48,417 nucleotides of DNA from assembly GCA_014584465.1 (NCBI GenBank), contig JACTMU010000069.1:1-48417 (forward strand), written 5' to 3'. The notes under the pieces were generated by a model. The model had not been told where the DNA came from. It was given only the letters and a program-made list of their open reading frames with translations, and did not search any database. The DNA is from Pseudomonadota bacterium (GTDB lineage Bacteria > Bdellovibrionota > Bdellovibrionia > Bdellovibrionales > JACTMU01). This document shows positions 26,864 through 34,602 of the stretch, piece by piece (position 1 is the first letter of the stretch; every line of letters begins with the position of its first letter). The translations under genes were made by a program, and so were the position numbers.

Positions 26864-26892
26864 TTGATCGATGTGAGTTTTTTTGATACAAT
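26864..26892 (+). promoter_or_regulatory. Sigma-70-type promoter of the HPF-like gene
   Basis: TTGATC (26864-26869), 17-bp spacer, TACAAT (26887-26892), start expected near 26899, 25 bases before the ATG at 26924. With the GGAGGTGAG ribosome site that follows, this is the strongest expression signal in the window. Confidence 0.6.
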
Positions 26893-26923
26893 AAGACACG
26901 TGCATTGAGATGGAGGTGAGGTC

Positions 26924-27259
26924 ATGTTAGAAGAAATACAATATTCCACATTGGGTTTTGAAGTTACGGAATCTATGGTGACAAGCCTTCAGAAGACATT
27001 AGGACAAGTTTTGAGCTCCGCACCGAGCTGCTCGATGATTCGTATGACTCTTGAGAAGAGCCACAGGAAGTTCCAAGGCGTCCTTCGAATATCTTCACTT
27101 GCGGGGGTTTTTGAGTCTTCAGATATCGATTGCAGTTTTGATAGCTTACTTTCGAGTTTGAAATCAAAAATTGATTTGCAACTGAAAAAATGGCAAGAAA
27201 CTAGGTTTTGTGAAAAGATCATTAGACTCGACAATCAGAACCATTGGGATGGCTTCTAA
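26924..27259 (+). CDS. HPF/RaiA-like ribosome-associated protein (tentative)
   Basis: 111 residues. The pattern is that of short hibernation-promoting factors: a first beta strand (IQYSTLGFEVTESM), helix (VTSLQKTLGQVLS), strands SMIRMTLEKSHRKFQGVLRIS, then a DIDCSFDSLLSSLKSKIDLQLKKW helix matching the usual D-x-Y-x-A-I-D...KLxxQLxK segment. HPF dimerises or silences 70S ribosomes in stationary phase. Identity to classical members is low, so this is a fold-level call. Strong promoter and ribosome site suggest an abundant protein, in keeping with the role. Confidence 0.5.
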   Translation: MLEEIQYSTLGFEVTESMVTSLQKTLGQVLSSAPSCSMIRMTLEKSHRKFQGVLRISSLAGVFESSDIDCSFDSLLSSLKSKIDLQLKKWQETRFCEKIIRLDNQNHWDGF

Positions 27260-27329
27260 ATTTGGGTTTCATGGATTTTTGCCAGTTCTAGACGTCTGCG
27301 CACAACTCTAGGAGAAAAGAGACTTAACG

Positions 27330-28001
27330 TTGATCACACAAATTTATGGATTTAGCGAACCATTTAGTTCAATTTCACATTTGCTGAGTGCGGCGGGATT
27401 CTTTGTAGGAGCCTTTTTCCTGGTGCACCGAGGACGAGAGAAAAATACCAAAGTAGTGAGTTTATTGATCTATTCGATTTGTCTGGTATTCCTTTTCTTA
27501 ATGAGTGGCCTGTATCATTTGTCAGAAAAAGGGTTTACCAATAATAAGATCCTCCAGATCTTAGATTATACTGGAATATACGCGCTCATTGCAGGATCTT
27601 TTACACCGATTCATATGATCTTGTTTCAGGGGAAAGAGCGGTGGATCACTTTGGTTTTGGTTTGGGTGCTTGCCATTACAGAGCTAACATTAACAGCAGT
27701 CTTTTTTGACCTAATTCCAGGCTGGCTGCACCTGACGTTTTTCTTAACATTGGGCTGGATGGGATTATCTACTTTTTGGCATTTGCATCGACGCCATTTT
27801 CGACATTTGCTTTTTGATCTCACCCTCGGAGGGGTCTTCTATACGATAGGAGCCCTAATTGAATTCATGAAAAAGGGCATCCTCATTCCTGGTGTTATTG
27901 AATCTCATGAAGTTTTTCACGTTTTTGTGATCGTTGGAGCAGCCGCTCACTGGAAGCTTATTTGGAATATTGCCGAAATTCAAGACCATATCATGAGATG
28001 A
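27330..28001 (+). CDS. Hemolysin III / PAQR family membrane protein
   Basis: 223 residues, seven hydrophobic segments. The family metal-site motifs are present: SxxYHLSEK (MSGLYHLSEKG, first His), LDYTGIYALIAGSFTP, and the C-terminal HEVFHVFVIVGAAAHW with its two histidines. Members act as putative membrane hydrolases or membrane-homeostasis factors; hemolysis is not implied. The start is TTG 27330 (then ITQIYGFSEPFSS); AGGAG lies 15 bases upstream, rather far. Same strand as the HPF-like gene, 70 bp gap. Confidence 0.85.
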   Translation: MITQIYGFSEPFSSISHLLSAAGFFVGAFFLVHRGREKNTKVVSLLIYSICLVFLFLMSGLYHLSEKGFTNNKILQILDYTGIYALIAGSFTPIHMILFQGKERWITLVLVWVLAITELTLTAVFFDLIPGWLHLTFFLTLGWMGLSTFWHLHRRHFRHLLFDLTLGGVFYTIGALIEFMKKGILIPGVIESHEVFHVFVIVGAAAHWKLIWNIAEIQDHIMR

Positions 28002-28020
28002 CTACATAATTTCTATTTAC

Positions 28021-28953
28021 TCAGCTCCTCTGGTCTTGAAGAATGCATCTACGAAATCGGTGGGCCCAAGGCCCGACAGCTCCAGACGAGATTGGTTGCC
28101 CCTTCCAACGGACCACCCCGATAAGGTCAAACCCGGTGCCGATGAGGAATACCTCCTTTGCGGAAAGAATGTCCGTCTCACCAAGGTCCTTTTGTTCATG
28201 AGGGCAAAGCTGATCACGCTCAATGATCTCAATGAGTCGACTCAGCGTGGTCCCCCTCAATGAACTCTCAAATTTGGGATAGACAAAGGCCCCTCTGGAG
28301 TCCAAGATGGCAATGTTTTCCGTAGGCCCTTCGGTCACAAAACCCCTTTGATCAAAACCAATGGCAAAATCCCATCCCCTCTTGATCGAATCGATCTTCA
28401 TCATCACATTGGGAAGGTAGTTGCAGCTTTTTACCTGAGCCATCCAACCCTGCTTAGGGGCAACTTCGCTCGGGCCCGCCGTAACCCCAAGTTGGTACCT
28501 CTCTTCACTGTGCATTGGAAGCTCCATCACAATGAGGTAGAGTTGACTTGAAACACACTCCTGCGGGTTGGTGGAAAATCCTCCAGGGCCTCGCGAAACA
28601 AAGAGGCGGATGAGTGCGTCGGGAAGGTTCGATGCCTGTAGCGTCTCTTGAATGATCGATTCCATCTCATTTCGAGAGAAGGGAAGCTTAAGCTCAATGC
28701 GAGAGGCCGACTCCTTAAGTCGATCCAGGTGGGCCCCTAGAAGATAGATCTTTTGATTCAAAGACTTCATGGCTTCAAAGATCCCATCCCCACGATGAAC
28801 GATATGATCATCCAAAGGTACAAGCATGAGATTGGGATTGTCCGTCCACCCCCCCACCAAGGAGGAGTAGAATGCCTTATAGGTATGTTTGGCCTTATAT
28901 TCCACCTGAGACAAGTTCATGAGCACATCGGCATCGGAGAGTTTTCGAATCAT
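28021..28953 (-). CDS. Class IV PLP aminotransferase (BCAT / ADC-lyase like)
   Basis: 310 residues, fold type IV. The PLP lysine is in QVKSCNYLPNVM, the Glu of the cofactor N1 contact in VTEGPTENIAIL, and phosphate contacts in RGTTLSRLIEI. The N-terminal HRGDGIFEAMKS arginine/glycine loop is typical. Family members are branched-chain aminotransferases, D-amino-acid aminotransferases or 4-amino-4-deoxychorismate lyases; sequence alone does not separate these. It follows the thioesterase gene by 4 bp with GAGGTAGG before its ATG, so the two form an operon. Confidence 0.82.
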   Translation of the reverse strand: MIRKLSDADVLMNLSQVEYKAKHTYKAFYSSLVGGWTDNPNLMLVPLDDHIVHRGDGIFEAMKSLNQKIYLLGAHLDRLKESASRIELKLPFSRNEMESIIQETLQASNLPDALIRLFVSRGPGGFSTNPQECVSSQLYLIVMELPMHSEERYQLGVTAGPSEVAPKQGWMAQVKSCNYLPNVMMKIDSIKRGWDFAIGFDQRGFVTEGPTENIAILDSRGAFVYPKFESSLRGTTLSRLIEIIERDQLCPHEQKDLGETDILSAKEVFLIGTGFDLIGVVRWKGQPISSGAVGPWAHRFRRCILQDQRS

Positions 28954-28957
28954 CGTC

Positions 28958-29521
28958 CTACCTCTTCACCACCACGAAACGCCCGCTCAGACGTGCCGCC
29001 GGAGCCTCCTCTCCAATGAGGGAAAGATTCACCTGAAGATTCAGTGGCAACAGCCGATGCCCCCCTCGAAAGAAAGCTTCAATGTCTAAGGAGAGATCTC
29101 CATCCCACTCGGCTCGTGCCTCAAAGGGGCCACAAATGGGCCTCAAAAAATCGATCTCCCCACGCCCAAGAAGGACCTCACTTTCCACGCTCGCAATCTT
29201 AGATGCTGCTTCCCATCGATTCATTTCAACCAGCGCCCATCCGCACAGGGCCCCCAACGAAAAGATGCCCCCCCCAAATGCCACCTCAGCATGGTTCACA
29301 ACAGGCTCCCACGGAACCCTCAGGACCACTCTTTGGAGATCGGCAAAGTCAACACAAACCCCCATAAATCCCGCAAGGGGAATCTGAGCGGTAAGAATTC
29401 CTTCTACATGCTTTAAGGCCTCTTCTCTTTTACGGTGCATGCCACCCCTAGCCTTTCTAAAGATTTCATTGTAAAACCCATTGCGAACGGGAACAACAAC
29501 TATTGAGTGGTGGGCATTCAT
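28958..29521 (-). CDS. YiiD-C-type thioesterase (hotdog fold)
   Basis: 187 residues from ATG 29521. The segment IPLAGFMGVCVDFADLQRVVLRVPWEPVVNHAEVAFGGGIFSLGALCGWALV matches the YiiD C-terminal domain, a hotdog acyl-CoA or acyl-ACP thioesterase type (positions about 49-100). A second half to residue 187 completes the single hotdog unit. Substrate unknown. It heads an operon with the class IV aminotransferase and diverges from nnrS across only 39 bp, which must contain both promoters or leave one gene reliant on its neighbour's leader. Confidence 0.65.
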   Translation of the reverse strand: MNAHHSIVVVPVRNGFYNEIFRKARGGMHRKREEALKHVEGILTAQIPLAGFMGVCVDFADLQRVVLRVPWEPVVNHAEVAFGGGIFSLGALCGWALVEMNRWEAASKIASVESEVLLGRGEIDFLRPICGPFEARAEWDGDLSLDIEAFFRGGHRLLPLNLQVNLSLIGEEAPAARLSGRFVVVKR

Positions 29522-29560
29522 TTTCAACTCAGGTCTGAGATTCGAAATGGAAGGAGATTC

Positions 29561-30703
29561 ATGAACCACATTTTCTGGGAACTTGGTTTTAGACCCTTCT
29601 TCCTATTTGGTTCCCTTTGGGTGGTTCTTGCAGCTTCCCTCTGGCTCTCCTCACTCTTAGGCTTCTCCCATTTTGATTTTCTTTGGCACGGTCATGAGAT
29701 GATCTTTGGTTTTGGGGGTGCCATCTTGGCAGGTTTCCTATTGACCGCAACTCAAAACTGGACAGGCATTCGCGGCATCCACGGAGGCCAGCTCCAACTC
29801 ATTGTTCTGGTTTGGACACTGGGAAGGGTTGAGAGTCTCTTGGGTCTCGATTTTTTTGGCCTCCTCTTTCTTCCCCTTCTTATCTATCTTCTCATTCCCT
29901 ATCTTAAGCTTCCCTCTCAGAGAAAAAATTGGATCCTATTTGCACTCATTGTCATCCTGTGGCTGAGTGAGTTTCTCTACGCAACCCATTTGTGGACCTC
30001 CCATTCCGCAAGTCACCCACGAAAGGCTTTGGCCCTTGCAACCTACGTTTTCCTGACGCTTCTCACACTCATTGGGGGAAGAGTTCTCCCCTACTTCTCC
30101 CGTCAAGCTCTGACCGCATGGAAGGGGCTCTCGCTGAACTGGTTGGACCACCTCTGTGTGGTGCTCACACTTATTCTGGGCCTCCTCCTTTTTATACCTA
30201 ACTCTGATTTTCTCTTGGGATGGCTCGCTCTGGTCAATGCTTTTAGCCATATGGTACGTTGGCTTCTCTGGAGACCATGGAGCTCCTGGAGGGTCCCCAT
30301 CTTATGGATCCTCTATGTCGGATACCTCTGGATTCCTGTGGGCTTTGCGCTTCATGGGCTCTCCTTTTGGATCCCTACACTTTACTCTGCGGCCCTTCAC
30401 AGCTTCACCACGGGAGCCATTGGGATCTTCATCTACGGCATGATCACAAGAGTGACCTTCGGGCATACGGGACGCAAGATCAGTGCCCCTAAATTCATTG
30501 TCCTTCTCGGGTATCTTCCCATCACTTTGGCCGCCCTTCTTCGAGTCCTCTTACCTTTGGTGAACTCTTCTTACTATAGGATCGCTTTGGTCTCTTCTCT
30601 TCTTCTTTGGATCTTTGCTCATTTGGCATTTGTGATTGGCTATGGCCCCATACTCATTTCACCCTCATTGGATGGCAAGGCCCAGACCAACAACAGATCC
30701 TAA
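29561..30703 (+). CDS. nnrS: NnrS family heme/copper membrane protein
   Basis: 380 residues, about 12 membrane helices. NnrS proteins are induced with nitrite and NO reductases and protect cells under nitrosative stress. Family signs: N-terminal ELGFRPFFLFGS, WHGHEMIFGFGGAILAGFLLTATQNWTG, GGRVLPYFSRQA, and the C-terminal LHSFTTGAIGIFIYGMITRVTFGHTGR. Several His residues for heme and copper are kept. ATG 29561 has AAGGAG 5 bases upstream. It lies 4 kb from nirS, which supports one nitrogen-oxide stress neighbourhood. Confidence 0.92.
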   Translation: MNHIFWELGFRPFFLFGSLWVVLAASLWLSSLLGFSHFDFLWHGHEMIFGFGGAILAGFLLTATQNWTGIRGIHGGQLQLIVLVWTLGRVESLLGLDFFGLLFLPLLIYLLIPYLKLPSQRKNWILFALIVILWLSEFLYATHLWTSHSASHPRKALALATYVFLTLLTLIGGRVLPYFSRQALTAWKGLSLNWLDHLCVVLTLILGLLLFIPNSDFLLGWLALVNAFSHMVRWLLWRPWSSWRVPILWILYVGYLWIPVGFALHGLSFWIPTLYSAALHSFTTGAIGIFIYGMITRVTFGHTGRKISAPKFIVLLGYLPITLAALLRVLLPLVNSSYYRIALVSSLLLWIFAHLAFVIGYGPILISPSLDGKAQTNNRS

Positions 30704-30758
30704 ATGGGAATCGAATCAATTTGGCTGATGATGATGCCATGTAATGAGGAGTCTTCCA

Positions 30759-32555
30759 ATGTGCGGAATCTGTGGTGAACTTTGCTACGAGAATTTTTCA
30801 TCAAATCCACCCTCTTCGCCTCGGAAAAGAGAGCCGAGTGACTCCCTACGAAAGATGGTGGAACTTCTCAAGAGAAGGGGACCTGATGGAGAGGGGTTCT
30901 TTACGCAGGATCGAGTCCAATTGGGCCACCGTCGTCTGGCCATCATTGATCTCAGTCCTCGCTCCAACCAGCCCTTCTTCGATCCAGAACTCAACATCGC
31001 TGTGGTTTTTAATGGCACGATCTACAATTACAAAGAGCTTCGCAATCAACTTGAAGCCCACTACACCTTCACCTCTGAAGGTGATACTGAGGTGTTGCTG
31101 AAGGCTTACCACCACTGGAGGGAGGATGTTGTTCAACACCTTCACGGAGTCTTTGCCTTTGCCATTTGGGATGGCCAACACCAATCTCTCTTTTTGGCGC
31201 GCGACCGACTGGGAGTCAAACCACTCTACTACAGCGACACAAAGACACACCTTCGTTTTTCTTCAACTCTACAGTCTCTCGTGGCCACGGGGCAGGTGGA
31301 CACATCGCTTGACCCCACTTCACTCCATTTTCACTTTCACCTCCACGGCGTCGTGCCAGCCCCTCGAACCATCCTGAAGGGTGTGAGGAAACTTGGTCCT
31401 GCTCAATGGCTTAAGATCGAAAAGGACGGAAAGAAAGTTTTTCATCGATACTGGAATCCCCAGGGGTCTTTGAACCACCCTCCTCTCAGCGAGGAGGAGT
31501 GGATCTCAGAAACTCGCCGGTTGCTCTTTGCCGCCGTAGATCGTGAACGTAAGGCTTCCGATGTCGAAGTGGGGCTCTTTCTCTCCGGTGGATTGGATTC
31601 CTCGTTGATTCTGGCCATCCTTTATGAACTTGGAACACACCAAGTTCAAACCTTCTCTTTGGGTGTTGAACCGTGGCAAGGTTATCCCGGCGATGAGTTT
31701 GAGCACTCCAATTTGGTAGCCGAACGCTTTCAAAGTCGACACACCCAGTTTCTCATCTCAAATCGCGAAATGCTTGAGTCTCTTCCTCTTGCCACCCAAT
31801 CCATGAGTGAACCAATGCCCTCCACGGATGTCACCGCCTTTTATCTCCTTTCTCAGCGCGTATCAAAGAAGGTGAAGGTGGTCTTGTCGGGTCAAGGAGC
31901 TGACGAGCTCTTTGGAGGTTACTTTTGGTATCCACTGATGCAGAAGGAATCAGGGAGCGCCATCCAAAGATTTTCCAAACACTATTTTGATCGGTCTCAC
32001 GAGGACTATCTCAAATTGATCGAGCCTGACTTTGCAAGCTGTGAAGATGTGACCACCCCATATATGGAGGCAGAGTTGAATTGGTCAAAGAACTTCCTCG
32101 ACTCCGTCTTTCATGCAGAGATCTCAACTTTAATGGTCGATGACCCAATCAAACGGGTTGACAATATGACTATGACTTGGGGTTTGGAAGGGAGAGTTCC
32201 TCTTTTGGACTACGCCCTCGTTGAACATGCCATGATGATGCCACCTGAACTCAAACTCAAGTCGGGTGGCAAACATCCTCTCAAGGAGATTGCCAAAACC
32301 CTTCTCCCCGACTCGATCATTCATCGCGATAAGGGCTATTTTCCAATGCCCTCCTTCAAATATCTTCACGAAGATTATTTGGAATTTGTTCGAGATCTTT
32401 TGCTTTCCGATACAGCCCAAAGACGAGCTTTGTATCAAAAGGATTATGTCGAAAAACTGCTTCAAAACCCCAACGGCAGCTTTTCCCCGATCCAAGGCAA
32501 TCGCCTCTGGCACCTGGCCTTGGTCGAGTTATGGTTACAACAGAATGGGCTTTAG
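30759..32555 (+). CDS. Asparagine-synthase-type amidotransferase, NAGGN-amide family
   Basis: 598 residues. Class II glutaminase domain: Cys2 (MCGICGEL) becomes the nucleophile after Met removal, with RRGPDGEG and GHRRLAIIDLS. The synthetase domain has the PP-loop LFLSGGLDSSLI. The stretches HFHLHGVVPAPRTILKGVRKL and EPMPSTDVTAFYLLSQ plus SGQGADELFGGYFWYP fit the asparagine-synthase-like amidotransferases of the N-acetylglutaminylglutamine amide (NAGGN) osmolyte pathway (TIGR03104 type). The usual partners, the GNAT/ATP-grasp ligase and a peptidase, are not next to it here. GAGGAG precedes ATG 30759. A generic AsnB remains possible. Confidence 0.78.
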   Translation: MCGICGELCYENFSSNPPSSPRKREPSDSLRKMVELLKRRGPDGEGFFTQDRVQLGHRRLAIIDLSPRSNQPFFDPELNIAVVFNGTIYNYKELRNQLEAHYTFTSEGDTEVLLKAYHHWREDVVQHLHGVFAFAIWDGQHQSLFLARDRLGVKPLYYSDTKTHLRFSSTLQSLVATGQVDTSLDPTSLHFHFHLHGVVPAPRTILKGVRKLGPAQWLKIEKDGKKVFHRYWNPQGSLNHPPLSEEEWISETRRLLFAAVDRERKASDVEVGLFLSGGLDSSLILAILYELGTHQVQTFSLGVEPWQGYPGDEFEHSNLVAERFQSRHTQFLISNREMLESLPLATQSMSEPMPSTDVTAFYLLSQRVSKKVKVVLSGQGADELFGGYFWYPLMQKESGSAIQRFSKHYFDRSHEDYLKLIEPDFASCEDVTTPYMEAELNWSKNFLDSVFHAEISTLMVDDPIKRVDNMTMTWGLEGRVPLLDYALVEHAMMMPPELKLKSGGKHPLKEIAKTLLPDSIIHRDKGYFPMPSFKYLHEDYLEFVRDLLLSDTAQRRALYQKDYVEKLLQNPNGSFSPIQGNRLWHLALVELWLQQNGL

Positions 32556-32603
32556 ATATCTTTGAGCATTCCGATAGGTTGGTCATAAGGTGGGCCAACG
32601 CGC

Positions 32604-33413
32604 GTGAAACGAACACAATCGTCTGATCATTTTGAAGAGACAGACCAGCCTATGGAAATCTTGGTGGCCGATGACAGCCCCGTCAACTTGAAGATGTACC
32701 GTCACATTCTTCTTAAGCTGGGCCATAAGGTGGATTGTGCAACCAATGGGAGAGAGGTCCTTGAGGCCCTTGAGAAGAAGAAGTACCAGGTCCTTTTTCT
32801 AGATTGTCAAATGCCCATCATAGATGGTTTTGAAGCTGCAAGAACGATCTCCCAGAGGTGGAAGAGTTCGCACCGGCCCTACATTGTGGCACTGACGGCC
32901 AACTCCCTTAACGAGATCAAGAAGCACTCCGACGGTCGCTATTTTGACAGTTACCTCCCAAAATCATTCGGAATCGATGAACTTAAAAAGGTCCTTAAAC
33001 AAGCCTGGGAAGAGGTGAATATGAAAAAGAGTCCAACCAATGCGCAAACTGGGGATGCCCCTGAACATGCGGTCATGAATCAGGTCGAGTTTTTTCAAAA
33101 TTTTAATGGTGTTGAAGAGCTCATCTCTCCCACCATTGAGCAGTTTTTCCTACAGTACCCTGTTCTTATGGATAAAATCCACGCCGACATCGTGGCCAAA
33201 AATCCCAAAGAGCTTGAAATCAATGCCCACACACTCAAAGGAAGTCTTGCGATCTTTCGAGCTCACCATTGCGTTAGCTTGGCCAAAAAGCTTGAGTACA
33301 TGGGAAAGGACAACTCCTTTGAAAACGCACTGGATTGCTACAAGAAGCTCGCTCGAGAGGGCGAACGCCTCTTGGCATTGCTTAAGACTCTCAAAGAGCA
33401 GGCTGCGGCATGA
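32604..33413 (+). CDS. Receiver-HPt phosphorelay protein
   Basis: 269 residues. Receiver (about 17-135): acidic pair in ILVADDSPVN, phosphoacceptor Asp67 in LFLDCQMPIIDG, Thr in ALTANS, Lys in YLPKSFG. The second domain (about 150-265) is histidine phosphotransfer, His209 in EINAHTLKGSLAIF, with the expected helices. There is no DNA-binding output. Start is GTG 32604 with AAGGTGGG upstream, or ATG 32652. Its stop overlaps the ATG of the next gene, so both are translated together. Confidence 0.85.
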   Translation: MKRTQSSDHFEETDQPMEILVADDSPVNLKMYRHILLKLGHKVDCATNGREVLEALEKKKYQVLFLDCQMPIIDGFEAARTISQRWKSSHRPYIVALTANSLNEIKKHSDGRYFDSYLPKSFGIDELKKVLKQAWEEVNMKKSPTNAQTGDAPEHAVMNQVEFFQNFNGVEELISPTIEQFFLQYPVLMDKIHADIVAKNPKELEINAHTLKGSLAIFRAHHCVSLAKKLEYMGKDNSFENALDCYKKLAREGERLLALLKTLKEQAAA

Positions 33414-34075
33414 ATCAGACCACTTCGAACTCCATTCTCGTTGTCGATGACAACGAAATGGAGAGAAAGATTCTCTCTTCGGTGCTCACAAAGAACGGGT
33501 TTACCCCCATTCTCGCCTCAAGTGGGTCCGAATGCCTCTCAATTCTGACTTCGTCCAAAGTGGATCTCGTCCTGCTGGACGTTATGATGCCAGTCATGAG
33601 CGGAATTGACGTCCTCTCTGAAATACGAAAGGAACGAAGCCAGCTTCAACTCCCGATCGTGATGGTCACTTCCAAAAGTGAAAGTGATGACATCGTCCAT
33701 GCGCTTAAGCTCGGAGCCAATGACTACGTCACCAAACCCGTCGACTTCCCGATTGCTCTTCTAAGGATTTCAACACAACTCAATCTCACAAGACTTTCAC
33801 AGGAGAACAGCCGACTCCATGAAGCCGCCGCAATCAATGCCATGATTGCAACCTACAATCATGAAATCAACAATCCTCTTGCCATCGCCGTTGCTGCGGT
33901 TGATCGCATCTCCCAAAATAGTCCCAACGATCCTGACGGCCCCTTGGGGATGCTCAAAAGGGCACTTACACGAATCACCAACATCGTCAAGAAGATCCGA
34001 GACACCACGGAAAATTCCGCATTCGAGTACGAAACCTACGTCGGCCAATCCAAAACAATCAAACTGAAAAGTTAA
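33410..34075 (+). CDS. Receiver plus histidine-kinase dimerisation helix, no ATPase domain
   Basis: 221 residues. Receiver at 8-125 (VVDDNEM, Asp57 in LVLLDVMMPVMSG, Lys in YVTKPVD). A coiled segment (NSRLHEAAAINAM) leads to a HisKA-like helix with His151 in TYNHEINNPLAIAV, the H-box of a kinase. Instead of an HATPase domain the protein stops 70 residues later. Either it is a truncated hybrid kinase or a histidine phosphotransfer device that takes phosphate from another kinase and passes it to its own or the neighbour's receiver. The close overlap with the REC-HPt gene supports a functional pair. Confidence 0.75.
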   Translation: MNQTTSNSILVVDDNEMERKILSSVLTKNGFTPILASSGSECLSILTSSKVDLVLLDVMMPVMSGIDVLSEIRKERSQLQLPIVMVTSKSESDDIVHALKLGANDYVTKPVDFPIALLRISTQLNLTRLSQENSRLHEAAAINAMIATYNHEINNPLAIAVAAVDRISQNSPNDPDGPLGMLKRALTRITNIVKKIRDTTENSAFEYETYVGQSKTIKLKS

Positions 34076-34153
34076 AGCTTAAGATAAAGCAGAGCAAAAT
34101 TCCTAATAGGGCGGTTAGCAAAGGATGCACACCTCTCCCAACCGCAACAGACA

Positions 34154-34582
34154 TCACTCCTTTGCAAACTTACTTCGCATGTAGGCCACAATCTGCCAAA
34201 TCTGTTCATCTTTAAGATTGAAGTTGGTCCCCTCACCATAGGCATCCATGTCCGTCTTAGGGCTGCCATTCTTGATGATCCAAAATAGTTGACCATCCTT
34301 TCGCCCCTTAAGATAACCGGCCTTATTGAAGGCTGTGACGGGTGGATTTAAATCCTTTGCAGACTTACCAGCCCCATCTCCCTTTTCTCCATGACATTTT
34401 GCACACTTTTTCTTGTAAGTCTCTAGCCCTGCCTTTTCAGCCTCTTTCTTGCCTGCCAAAGGGTTGGTCATCGCCAAGAAATTCTCTGGTGCAGTGGGAA
34501 TCTCCCTTCCCACTGCCATTTGAGCTCCTAAGAGTAGCGCCGCTAGACTCAATGATGCTAAAACTTGCTCTTTTTTGAACAT
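34154..34582 (-). CDS. Periplasmic monoheme cytochrome c
   Basis: 142 residues. Signal peptide (to about residue 25) and one heme site C60-A-K-C63-H64. The downstream Met that would be the sixth ligand is in DMDAYGEG or IVAYMRSK. A small soluble electron carrier, probably the donor to the nitrite reductase encoded 20 bp upstream on the same strand. Confidence 0.88.
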   Translation of the reverse strand: MFKKEQVLASLSLAALLLGAQMAVGREIPTAPENFLAMTNPLAGKKEAEKAGLETYKKKCAKCHGEKGDGAGKSAKDLNPPVTAFNKAGYLKGRKDGQLFWIIKNGSPKTDMDAYGEGTNFNLKDEQIWQIVAYMRSKFAKE

Positions 34583-34602
34583 AATCCTTCACCTCTTAAG
34601 AT

